From CAMTWJ01 sp964643605 (lineage in GTDB: Bacteria > Patescibacteriota > Saccharimonadia > Saccharimonadales > 2-12-FULL-41-12): DNA of 61,966 nucleotides. The position numbers and the translations under genes were made by a program. The stretch covers positions 1 to 61,966 of the forward strand of contig CAZXTF010000001.1 of the NCBI GenBank assembly GCA_964643605.1. The letters are read 5' to 3'. A model generated the notes under the pieces. It saw only the letters and a program-made list of their open reading frames with translations, was not told where the DNA came from and made no database searches. Within the stretch, counting starts at the first letter, position 1. Each line of letters opens with the position of its first letter. This document shows positions 36,601 to 44,593 of this stretch, piece by piece.

Positions 36601-36791
36601 GAGCTGGTTGCTGCTTCTGCATTTTGTGTCGATAGCTTCTTGATTGGCGAGAGTGAGCTGGCAAGAAGGCTAAAGATAATTACTACAGCAAATAACCCTA
36701 GCGTGAAATAACCTGTAAATTTTTTAAAACAAAAACACTCAAGGGTTTTATCCCATAGAGTGGTCAAAAGATTCTTGTTACCGAAAATCAT
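30613..36791 (-). CDS. Giant surface adhesin-like protein with two LVIVD beta-propeller arrays (interrupted by assembly gap)
   Basis: As assembled, two frames (33933-36791 and 30613-33876) flank 100 N. The 55 bases on each side of the gap are identical; merging them gives one open frame of 6,024 bases (2,007 residues). Domains in order: N-terminal membrane helix (about 28-48); a head with LNFQARLLNSSGNLVPDGYY; NSTTALQIQNS/TADTTNMR units; a first LVIVD array with seven VQGRY-type blades (residues about 395-680); more repeats; a second array with five blades around the gap; a long Thr/Asn/Gly-rich beta-solenoid-like region with TIQIGN and INIGNNS motifs; a C-terminal beta domain. Probably a cell-surface adhesin. 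Promoter at 36852-36880. Confidence 0.85.
33969..34178. other. Assembly gap flanked by an exact 55-base repeat
   Basis: Positions 34024-34123 are N. The 55 bases before it (33969-34023) equal the 55 bases after it (34124-34178). Such an exact match at contig ends is what a de Bruijn assembler leaves at a branch point. The coding frame is restored if the two copies are merged, or if any in-frame loop lies between them. Confidence 0.9.
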
Positions 36792-37100
36792 TTTTATTTT
36801 TTGTTTTATTTTTGCGCTTAAGTTTTTGTTTTATATATAAGTGCAGGTTTAATTATAGAGGTCACTCTCTGGTAAATCAATACGAATCGTACACAAAAAA
36901 TGTTCAAAAACTTTGTTAAAATTTGTACCAATTTTTGAGCTATTTTGAGTACTAAAATTATGTATTTACGTTGTCTTCTTTACAAATATAAGAAGTAATA
37001 CTCCCTAGAGCTTAGTCTATTTATCATATAGATGCGTTGTATTATTACCAACAAATAAAAATAGCCTGCAGAACTTATCCACAGACTATAAAAAATAAGC
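36792..37100. other. AT-rich intergenic region with one perfect DnaA box
   Basis: This 309-base gap between the adhesin and rplU is very AT-rich. It holds the adhesin promoter, a perfect DnaA box TTATCCACA at 37075-37083, and an imperfect hairpin near 37088-37112 (AAAAATAGC/GCTTATTTTT on the minus strand) that could terminate rplU transcription. I see no further DnaA boxes, so evidence for a replication origin is weak. No small gene is visible. Confidence 0.5.
36852..36880 (-). promoter_or_regulatory. Promoter for the giant adhesin gene
   Basis: Minus-strand TTGATT (36875-36880), 17-base spacer, TATAAT (36852-36857). The leader of about 55 bases is strongly A-rich and has no Shine-Dalgarno sequence. 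Confidence 0.68.
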
Positions 37101-37409
37101 CTATGCTATTTTTGTAATTTTTAGGGTAGTTAAGCGTTGTCGATGACCACGAACAGTCCTTACACGCTTCTTAGCCTTATAGCGAATAGACGTTACTTTA
37201 TCTTGCTTTTCATCGACTGCAATAACCTCTGCGGTCACTTTAGCTCCCTCGACATTTGGCTTTCCTACAGATGTAGTTTTTTCATCCGTAACCAAAAGTG
37301 GCTCAAAAGTAATAGTTTTTTTATCGGTCTTAAGTAGTTCAACATCAAGCTTGTCGCCTTCTGCGACAATATATTGTTTACCACCGGTAGCAATTACAGC
37401 TTTTTTCAT
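37101..37409 (-). CDS. rplU: 50S ribosomal protein L21
   Basis: The 102-residue protein starts MKKAVIATGGKQYIVAEGD, the family's signature, and ends in a basic rRNA-binding segment with RVRTVRGHRQRLTTLKI. I start it at ATG 37409, four codons inside the longest frame, because the AAGGAA ribosome binding site lies just upstream. rpmA (L27), its usual partner, is not adjacent here; the gene stands alone between ileS and the adhesin. Confidence 0.95.
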   Translation of the reverse strand: MKKAVIATGGKQYIVAEGDKLDVELLKTDKKTITFEPLLVTDEKTTSVGKPNVEGAKVTAEVIAVDEKQDKVTSIRYKAKKRVRTVRGHRQRLTTLKITKIA

Positions 37410-37489
37410 TTTTCCTTCCACAAATTCATAAAGAGAATCTTAAGTTACCGATAGATCATAACAGATACGGCTTTCCCTGTAAAGACTTG

Positions 37490-40373
37490 CTAGGCTTTCT
37501 CGATAATAATATCGAGCTCAAGACCATCTACCTTTACACTTGTTACGGTACCCGTGAGATTACTCCTTAGCTCTTTGCCAAGTGTCTCGGCAAGTATCGC
37601 CTCTTTGTACTCATCAATAGCCGCCTGAAGTTCTTTATCAGGAGTAGCGAGTGACAAAATAATCCGGTCATCAACTTCGAGCCCTACTTGCTTTCGGGTA
37701 TTTTGCACCTGACGAATTACTTCTCTCATCATGCCTTCTCGCCTAAGTTCAGGAGTGATTTCTGTATCGATTGAAACCTCTCCATCTTTACTGATCTCAA
37801 TGGTTTTAACATTTAGCTCTTCTTTGACTATCTCGACATACTCCTCAGGTAGTTCTGGAATCTGGGCACTAGCAAGAGGTTGTCGAACCTTTATTGAAGC
37901 TTTTGCTCTCAGCGCAAGACCTTCGGTGATGTAATCTCTTGTAGCATGCATATTCTTTGTAATATTTAGGTCGATGCTTCCTACCTCTGGCCAATCAAGT
38001 AAGTGGACCGATTCTCCCCCTGTTAGCTTCTGGTAAAGTTCTTCGGCCAAAAATGGAGTAAACGGCGCTAAGAGCTGGCTTACATACACCAGAACATAGT
38101 GCAGTGTCCTGTAGGCATCGTCTTTATCTCGGTCGTTATCACTCTTCCAAAAACGTTTTCTACTTCTACGAACATACCAGTTACTTGCATCGTCTATAAA
38201 AGGCAGAATAGGCTTCATTGCATTCGGTAGATCATATTTTTGTACATGTCCGTCAATCTCCTGCGCTAACTGGTGGACACGGCTGACAATCCAAATATCT
38301 AGTGGATTCTCAAGCTCTTTGCTTGGATCTTCCAGTTTCCCAGTCCACTCCCATCCATCAACATCGGCATAAAGCGTAAAAAAGTCGTACATATTCCAGA
38401 TCATCGACAATTTGCGGGCAACATCACCCACATCTTTATCGTGCAGTGCGAAGTCTTCTCCGTTGAGTACCGGACTGCCAAGCAAAAGAAGTCGCAAACT
38501 ATCTGCAGAATACTGATCCATCAGCTGGTTTGGATCGGTATAGTTATTGTAGCTTTTACTCATCTTGCGACCATCGTTACCAGCCAACGTACCAGTAGTA
38601 ATAACGTTCTTGAACGAGCTCTCACCAAAGAGTGCTATCGCAATTGAGTGCATGTAATAAAACCACGCCCGCACCTGACCAACGTACTCCACGATAAAAT
38701 CACCGGGGAAGCTAGCCTCGAACTTCTCTTTATTTTCAAACGGATAATGAAATTGAGCAAAACTCATCGAACCGCTCTCGAACCAACAGTCCAAAACTTG
38801 GGGAATACGTCTATATTCCACGCCATCTATAGTAAACACAATGTCATCTACCCAGGGGCGATGGTAATCTTCTAGTTCTACACCACTCAACTCTTTTAGT
38901 TCGGCGTAACTGCCAATAACCTTGACGTGCTCTTCCCCAGCTTCATCAACACCTTTCCAGACAGGCATAGCTGTCGCCCAGAAGCGATCTCGACTAATAT
39001 TCCAGTCTGGTGCAGTCTCAATTGTATTCGCAAACCGACCTTCTTTGAGATACGGAGGAAACCAGTTAATCTGCTCAGTATTTTTGGCAAGCATAACTTC
39101 TTTTTGGCCTGCAATGTCTACAAACCAACTCGGAATGGCCCGGTACATAAGCTTGGTATCACATCGGTAACAGTGGGGATAGCTGTGTTTTATGTAATCA
39201 ATTCGCCACACTACCCCATCTGCATGAAGTTGCTTAGCAATATCTTTATTAACATCCCATACCAACTGGTCTTTCCAGGGACCACTTGTGTATTCACCTT
39301 CTTCGTTGGTAGTCATCACAAAACCGACTTCTGGAGTAGCTTTGTATAGTTCGTAGTCGTCCTCTCCATACGCCGGAGCAATATGCACTATGCCTGTTCC
39401 GCCCTCTTCATTTACAAAATCGGCGGCCCAGATTTTATACGCACCCTCCTCTGGTTTTACGCTTCCCTCAAGAGGTTTATACATTTTCCCTGCAAGTTCT
39501 TCTCCGGTAAACTTTCGTAAAACCTCGTATTCTAGCGGCTTATTTCGCTCGTCTCGCAAAGAATCTTCAAGCCTTGATTCGGCAAGGATAAACTGCTGCC
39601 CTTCAACATTCACTTCTACATACGTGATGTTCTTGCCTACTGCGAGGGCTGTGTTTGCACTTAATGTCCAAGGGGTAGTCGTCCAAACTAGTAAATCTGC
39701 ATCAAAATCATCGGACTGAAAACGAACATACACGCTGGGGTCAGTCACGTCTTTGTAGCTATTGTCCATAGCAATTTCGGCCTTAGCAAGAGGCGTAGCA
39801 TCATGCGTACAATACATAAGCACCTTTTCGCCTTCGTAGATCTTCCCTTTTTCATACAGCGTCTTAAACGCCCACCACACACTTTCCATGTAGTCTTTGT
39901 CCATGGTTTTGTAGGCATTTTCCATATCTACCCAGCGACCAATACGATCGATCGTGTCTTCCCAGAGAGTGCTGGTCTGTACCATATTATCTCTGGTAGC
40001 CACGATATAATCTTCAAGGCTAATCTTGGTTCCGACTTCTCTTTTGTCTTTAATCCCTAGCTTCTTCTCGGTATACACCTCAGCTGGCAAACCATGACAA
40101 TCCCAACCCCACACTCGCTCTACTCGCTTGCCTTTCATAGTCCAGTAGCGTGGCACAGTATCTTTAACAATACTGCTTAGCAACGTTCCATGGTGCGGCA
40201 CACCTGTTATAAATGGTGGCCCATCATAAAAAACATAGGCATTATCTTNNNNNNNNNNTATCTTTTGGTCGATTTTCAACAGATTTCTCAAATGTCTTAT
40301 TAGCCTTCCAGTAGTGAATAAGGTCTTTTTCGTACTCGTTTGCTCGGCGTCTACTGTTTTTTTGAAACTTCAT
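37490..40373 (-). CDS. ileS: Isoleucyl-tRNA synthetase (10-N assembly join near N terminus)
   Basis: Class I synthetase with editing domain. The start is ATG 40373 (MKFQKNSRRRANEYEKDLIH). Ten N at 40249-40258 interrupt the gene; the six bases tatctt occur on both sides, and merging them restores the frame (RPKDNAYVFYDGPP) and gives 955 residues. Visible motifs: HGTL (HIGH-type) in VPHHGTLLSS, the CP1 editing domain with the LVWTTTPWTLSANTA segment, KMSKSYNNY, and a C-terminal anticodon domain. The eukaryote-like architecture without the usual zinc-binding tail is seen in several bacterial lineages. Expression is controlled by the upstream T-box. Confidence 0.97.
40249..40258. other. 10-N assembly join inside ileS
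   Basis: Flanked on both sides by tatctt (40243-40248 and 40259-40264). Merging removes 16 bases and restores an open ileS frame, so no sequence seems to be missing. Confidence 0.85.
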
Positions 40374-40580
40374 TATCTTTCTCCAATTAAAAATCTCAGA
40401 GGCTACTGGAATCCCTACGCTAGGGACGGTACCATCCAGCTTCCTCTGAGAATTCAGAAGCACTCAATTTATAGCTATTTCGGGCCTCCCGCCAGGCTCT
40501 ACTCTCTGTAATGACAGATTTCTTCCCGGTAGCATTCGTGGTTGATAGCCACTCATCCTTTTAACAAGGAACGCTTACAA
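40374..40580 (-). promoter_or_regulatory. T-box riboswitch for isoleucine, upstream of ileS
   Basis: The leader carries the conserved T-box core GGATGGTACCGTCC (40424-40437, minus strand; consensus GGNTGGNACCG). Its UGGU would pair with the ACCA end of uncharged tRNA-Ile. Upstream, a short hairpin GTGG-CTATCAA-CCAC (40538-40552) presents the isoleucine codon ATC in its loop as specifier, like the ultrashort stem I of actinobacterial ileS T-boxes. A nine-base stem (TCTCAGAGG at 40443-40451 and CCTCTGAGA at 40394-40402) enclosing the core is followed by five T and could act as terminator. Whether control is transcriptional or translational I cannot decide. Confidence 0.85.
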
Positions 40581-40585
40581 TACGT

Positions 40586-40614
40586 ATTATAACACCTTAC
40601 GTCTGCAGGATAAA
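40586..40614 (-). promoter_or_regulatory. Promoter for T-box-ileS transcript
   Basis: Minus-strand TATAAT (40586-40591) with a weak TTTATC -35 (40609-40614) at 17 bases, immediately downstream of the thioredoxin-like gene. Transcription start near 40579 gives a leader of about 205 bases. Confidence 0.6.
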
Positions 40615-40616
40615 CT

Positions 40617-40883
40617 CTACTGGTGAGCATAATATGCTACTTCGTTCATGAGAGGCAAAGATTGACCTTCCCATTCTCGTACTAGCTGGCCGTCATCTGT
40701 TAGGGCCAAGATAGCTGGATATTGCATCACATCATATAAACTAGCGGTAGACGAGCCATCTCGGGTATTAAGATCTACCAGTTTTAGATTTGCCTCCCTA
40801 TGCTCTCGTGTAAAATCACGAGCAAAGTCCTCGACTACACGAGAATGTTCCGAACTCGGTCGATACAGCATAAGCACCTTCAT
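40617..40883 (-). CDS. Thioredoxin-fold protein without CxxC
   Basis: A protein of about 88 residues, started at ATG 40883 (MKVLMLYRPSSEH); an alternative ATG at 40910 adds nine residues. The beta-alpha-beta start, the LVDLNTRDG strand, the cis-proline segment QYPAILAL and final helix match a thioredoxin/glutaredoxin fold. The CxxC site is replaced by SEHS (serines at both cysteine positions), so disulphide exchange is impossible. It lies just downstream of nrdJ, beyond a terminator hairpin, suggesting a structural or regulatory role; this is inference. Confidence 0.65.
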   Translation of the reverse strand: MKVLMLYRPSSEHSRVVEDFARDFTREHREANLKLVDLNTRDGSSTASLYDVMQYPAILALTDDGQLVREWEGQSLPLMNEVAYYAHQ

Positions 40884-40911
40884 AGGTTCCAGGATACCAC
40901 TGTTGTTCACA

Positions 40912-40940
40912 AAGCAAAAGCCCCGGAATTCCGGGGCTCT
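40912..40940 (-). terminator. Rho-independent terminator after nrdJ
   Basis: Perfect GC-rich palindrome AGCCCCGGAATTCCGGGGCT (40919-40938) followed on the minus strand by TTTTGCTTTG. A second inverted repeat, TTGTTCTTA/TAAGAACAA (40945-40972), overlaps the nrdJ stop codon. Confidence 0.85.
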
Positions 40941-40962
40941 ATACTTGTTCTTAAGTCAAAAC

Positions 40963-43710
40963 CTAAGAACAACCAGTAGTACTACCACAAGAAGTACAGA
41001 CATAGCAACTTCCTGAGCGCTGCGTCTGATTACCGCAGTTAAAGCACATTGGTGCAGTGTCGTCTGCAGTTGTTTCTTTCTCAGAAGCCTTAACTTCAAC
41101 AACTGGTGCAGCTTTTTGCTCTACTGCTTCCTCTTTTTTTTGTTTGGGCACATTGTCCGTAAGAAGAGTTGTCTGTTCTGCTGGTAAATCATCGATAGAT
41201 GCCAAACCAAGCTCTAGACGATCATCAAACGAAAGATAATCAAGGGCAAGCCGCCGGAAAATATAGTCCGTAATAGATCCTGCTGTACGAATCTCTGCAT
41301 CATCGGTAATACCGGATGGCGCAAAGGTTGTGCCTCGGAGTGTGCGTACATAGCTCTTTAGTGGCACACCGTATTGCAAGCCATGACTTACACTAATTGC
41401 GAATGAATCCATAATTCCCGAGAGCGTAGACCCCTGCTTTGAGACATTGATGAATAACTCGCCTAGCGTTCCATCTTCGTATTCACCGACCGTGAAGTAG
41501 CCTTTTAGGTCAGCAATCTGAAATTTATATGTCTTACTAACCCTTACTCGAGGAAGTTGTCGTCTTACGGCTCCTCGAACCACAATCTTGTCATCTGTAG
41601 CCTCAATTACTGGTTCTTCTTTGCCTACACCTTCTTTCTTAGCCATAGCAAGTGGTTGTGCAACCTTACAGTTATCTCGGTAAATAGCTACTGCTTTAAG
41701 CCCAAGTTTCCATGAGTCGATATGTAGCTGCTCTACATCTTCTACGCTCGCATCCTCTGGCATATTTACTGTTTTACTGATTGCATCAGAGATAAACGGC
41801 TGTACTGCGGCCATCATTTTTACGTGCCCAAGGTAGTGAATGGGGTTATCACCCATCGAGCAAGCAAATACATCGTTGTGCTCTGCCTTCAAGCCGGGGG
41901 CTCCAATTATTGTTTTTTCAACATCAATATATTCCACTATCTTCTTAATCTCATCTGGGCTATAGCCAAGTGCATCGAGCGCACGAGGCACAGTTTGATT
42001 TACGATACTCATAGTGCCACCGCCAACTAATTTCTTGATCTTTACAAGACCTAGATCTGGCTCAATACCAGTAGTGTCGCAGTCCATCATGAGACCAATC
42101 GTTCCTGTTGGAGCAAGTACACTAGCCTGTGAATTTCGTACACCGTAAAGTTCTGCAAGCTCTACTGCATCATCCCAAGCTTCTGCAGCTGCACTCAAGA
42201 GTTGTTCAGATACCAAACTTGCGTCGATACCTTTTACTGCTGCTTGGTGCTGCTTTAGAACTTTGATCATACCGTCTTTATCTTTGTGATAGCCAGCAAA
42301 TGGACCAACACGTCGGGCAATCTTAGCACTTGTAGCATACGCATGGCCTGTCAGAAGCGCCGTAATAGCCGCAGCCTGAGCTCGCCCTTCGTCACTGTCA
42401 TATGGTAAACCCTGAGCCATCAGAAGGGCTCCCAGGTTCGCATAGCCAATACCCAGCTCACGATATGCACGTGCATTTTTGGTAATATTCTTGGTTGGGT
42501 ACGAAGAATAGCCTACCAGTATTTCCTGAGCTGTAAAGATCAGCTCTACGGTGTGCTTAAATGCCTCGATATCAAATGAGTGGTCATCTCGTAAGTACTT
42601 GAGCAAGTTTAGCGAAGCAAGATTACATGCAGAGTTGTCGAGGTGCATGTACTCACTACAGGGGTTGGAGCCATTGATACGACCTGCATTTGGCGTAGTA
42701 TGCCAGTTGTTAATAGTTGTATCGAACTGCATGCCTGGATCGGCACATTCCCAGGCGGCTTTTGCAAATTCTCGGAAAAGCTCCCGTGCTTTGACTGTTT
42801 TTACTACTTTACCGTCTGTTACAGCCTTTAAATCCCAGTCTGCATTATCTTCTACGGCTTGCATGAATTCATCTGTTACACGTACTGAGTTATTGGCATT
42901 CTGATATTGTACAGAGAAGTTGTCTTTTCCATCTAAGCTCATATCGAATCCAGCCTCTTGGAGTGCTCGAGCTTTCCGCTCCTCGACAGCTTTACACCAA
43001 ATAAACTCTTCTACATCTGGGTGGTCAGCATTTAAGATTACCATCTTAGCTGCTCGTCGAGTCTTGCCACCACTTTTAATCGCACCAGCCGAAGCATCTG
43101 CTCCTCGCATAAAGCTCAATGGGCCAGAGGCTGTGCCGGCACTTTTACCAAGTCGTTCGGCAGAAGAACGAATAGCACTCAAGTTAATTCCAGATCCTGA
43201 ACCACCCTTAAAGATCATTCCTTCTTCGGTGTACCAGTTTAGAATTGAAGGCATCGTGTCATCAACGCCAAGAATAAAACAAGCACTTGCCTGTTGTGCT
43301 CGATCAGGTGCACCAATGTTAAACCATACTGGAGAGTTAAAGGCTGCTCGCTGAGTTGCAAGAACATACTTTAGCTCTTCCTTGAAAGCCTCAGCCTCTG
43401 TTTCGCTCTCAAAGTAATCTTCTTGAATACCCTGACGAGTAATCGTATCAACCACTCGGTTGATGAGCTGTTTCATAGAACTTTCTCGCTCATCAGTACC
43501 TGGAGTACCGCTAAAATATTTTTGTGCCACAATGTTGATTGCGTTTTGCGACCAATCTTCTGGAAACTCAACACCTCTTTGTTCGAATACATTTTTGCCT
43601 GTCATCGGATTTGTAATGACAGAATCTGTTTTAACCCAGTCTAACTGGTCATATGCATGTGTTTTGGGGTCAGTAAACAGACGCCCTACTACTTTATTAG
43701 TTGTTTTCAT
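40963..43710 (-). CDS. nrdJ: Class II (adenosylcobalamin-dependent) ribonucleoside-diphosphate reductase
   Basis: Makes deoxyribonucleotides using a radical generated from B12. The 915-residue protein has the catalytic barrel with FNSPVWFNIG, ASACFIL (redox cysteine), GGSGSGINLSAIRS, NPCSEYMHLDNSACNLASL (radical cysteine region) and APTGTIGLMMDCDTTGIEPD, and a C-terminal zinc-ribbon-like tail with CFNCG and CTSCG pairs carrying the redox-active cysteines. No NrdB-type radical subunit is needed. B12 synthesis is unlikely in such a genome, so the cofactor must be imported. nrdR lies just upstream, and a degenerate thioredoxin-fold gene downstream. Confidence 0.96.
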   Translation of the reverse strand: MKTTNKVVGRLFTDPKTHAYDQLDWVKTDSVITNPMTGKNVFEQRGVEFPEDWSQNAINIVAQKYFSGTPGTDERESSMKQLINRVVDTITRQGIQEDYFESETEAEAFKEELKYVLATQRAAFNSPVWFNIGAPDRAQQASACFILGVDDTMPSILNWYTEEGMIFKGGSGSGINLSAIRSSAERLGKSAGTASGPLSFMRGADASAGAIKSGGKTRRAAKMVILNADHPDVEEFIWCKAVEERKARALQEAGFDMSLDGKDNFSVQYQNANNSVRVTDEFMQAVEDNADWDLKAVTDGKVVKTVKARELFREFAKAAWECADPGMQFDTTINNWHTTPNAGRINGSNPCSEYMHLDNSACNLASLNLLKYLRDDHSFDIEAFKHTVELIFTAQEILVGYSSYPTKNITKNARAYRELGIGYANLGALLMAQGLPYDSDEGRAQAAAITALLTGHAYATSAKIARRVGPFAGYHKDKDGMIKVLKQHQAAVKGIDASLVSEQLLSAAAEAWDDAVELAELYGVRNSQASVLAPTGTIGLMMDCDTTGIEPDLGLVKIKKLVGGGTMSIVNQTVPRALDALGYSPDEIKKIVEYIDVEKTIIGAPGLKAEHNDVFACSMGDNPIHYLGHVKMMAAVQPFISDAISKTVNMPEDASVEDVEQLHIDSWKLGLKAVAIYRDNCKVAQPLAMAKKEGVGKEEPVIEATDDKIVVRGAVRRQLPRVRVSKTYKFQIADLKGYFTVGEYEDGTLGELFINVSKQGSTLSGIMDSFAISVSHGLQYGVPLKSYVRTLRGTTFAPSGITDDAEIRTAGSITDYIFRRLALDYLSFDDRLELGLASIDDLPAEQTTLLTDNVPKQKKEEAVEQKAAPVVEVKASEKETTADDTAPMCFNCGNQTQRSGSCYVCTSCGSTTGCS

Positions 43711-43848
43711 AGCACCCTCACTTAGTTTGTTCCTTTTTTTAATTTTTATTTAGAGTTACGTTGCCCGTCTCTAAGAGGCAATTGTTAGCTCTCCTCGGCT
43801 TTCATTTAGCTATAGATAAAAGCCCAGGACAGCCCGCTAAGGACTAAC
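43711..43848 (-). promoter_or_regulatory. Leader region of nrdJ
   Basis: The 138 bases between nrdR and nrdJ hold a TTGCC/GGCAA hairpin (43761-43781) and a GAGG-rich element (AGCCGAGGAG) also seen in the rpsB leader. An AAAAAAAGGAAC sequence precedes the ATG at some distance. No cobalamin box and no clear NrdR box could be recognised. No terminator for nrdR is evident, so nrdR and nrdJ may be co-transcribed. Confidence 0.35.
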
Positions 43849-44449
43849 TCATACCTTAACGGGGTCAGTCTTCCGCTTGCGAATATCAGACAGCTCTTGT
43901 TCGAAGCTAGCGATATCCTTAAATCGACGATACACACTAGCAAAACGCACATAAGCTACCTCATTCAGCTCGGCCAATTTCTGCATAACAAGCTGTCCTA
44001 TCTTCGCAGTTGATACTTCACTATCACCACAATCTTGGAGATCTAGTTGATGGACCGCGAAGACGATGTGTAGTCTGCCAAAATATCAATACAAATCACA
44101 ATCAATGCAGTAAATGCGAGAACTACTGCTGTGGTGGGCATGGCCTATATTGCNNNNNNNNNNGGAGATCTTGCTCTACTTCTGACACGAGCTTTTCAAG
44201 CTGAAGGCTTGTAACTGGTGTTTTCTCACACGCTCGATACAGCCCAGCTAATAGCTTATCTCGATTAAAGAGCTCCCTCACATCGTTATTCTTAATAACA
44301 ATGAGTTGTGGCCTCTCAATGCGTTCATAAGTAGTAAATCTATACTCGCAGGCATTACATTCTCGCCTTCTGCGAATTGATTCTCCGTTTGAAACATCTC
44401 GTGATTCTATAACTTTTGTATCGGCGGCATGACAACGATTACAGTTCAT
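43849..44449 (-). CDS. nrdR: Ribonucleotide reductase repressor NrdR (split by foreign-looking insert and 10-N join)
   Basis: Zinc-ribbon/ATP-cone repressor of RNR genes. Start ATG 44449 (MNCNRCHAADTKVIESRD) is chosen over the GTG at 44458 because an AAGGAAGG ribosome binding site fits it and the family begins MxCPxC. The first part holds the zinc ribbon (CNRC, CNAC) and the ATP-cone start; the frame stops matching at 44171. Removing 44045-44171 (insert, 10 N and one copy of ggagatct) fuses VSEVEQDLQDCGDSEV in frame and yields a normal NrdR of 157 residues ending KTDPVKV with a TGA stop. So the gene is probably intact in the organism. Confidence 0.88.
44037..44171. other. Anomalous insert with 10-N join, flanked by 8-base direct repeats
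   Basis: The octamer ggagatct occurs at 44037-44044 and again at 44164-44171. Between them are 109 bases (44045-44153) and ten N. The plus strand of the 109 bases reads as RRRCVVCQ...QCSKCENYCCGGHGLYC, a zinc-ribbon pattern reminiscent of transposase C-terminal ribbons (for example piggyBac type). It fits neither NrdR nor its neighbours. It is either a chimeric contig end or an inserted element with an 8-base target duplication. Confidence 0.6.
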
Positions 44450-44574
44450 TTTGCACACCTTCCTTGTTCAGTTTGAATGTTCTATTGCTATATTTTATAT
44501 CCATATATAGCGTCTACATATGGAATGATACCCCCACTTCTAGCGCAATGCAAGTATTTTACGCTGTATTAATT

Positions 44575-44593
44575 ACAAACTTGTGAAGTTTGT
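44575..44593 (-). terminator. Possible weak terminator after ftsZ
   Basis: Perfect 8-base stem ACAAACTT/AAGTTTGT with a three-base loop directly after the ftsZ stop; only a weak, interrupted T-run follows, so termination is uncertain. Confidence 0.35.

Noticed and set aside
43711..43848. Cobalamin riboswitch before nrdJ
   Set aside because: A GAGG-rich element is present but the B12 box consensus is not matched, and the leader is too short for a typical aptamer.
44010..44204. Plus-strand frame with the zinc ribbon counted as a gene
   Set aside because: It runs through N and antisense nrdR at both ends; only the 109-base insert is anomalous, so I report the insert and not a gene.
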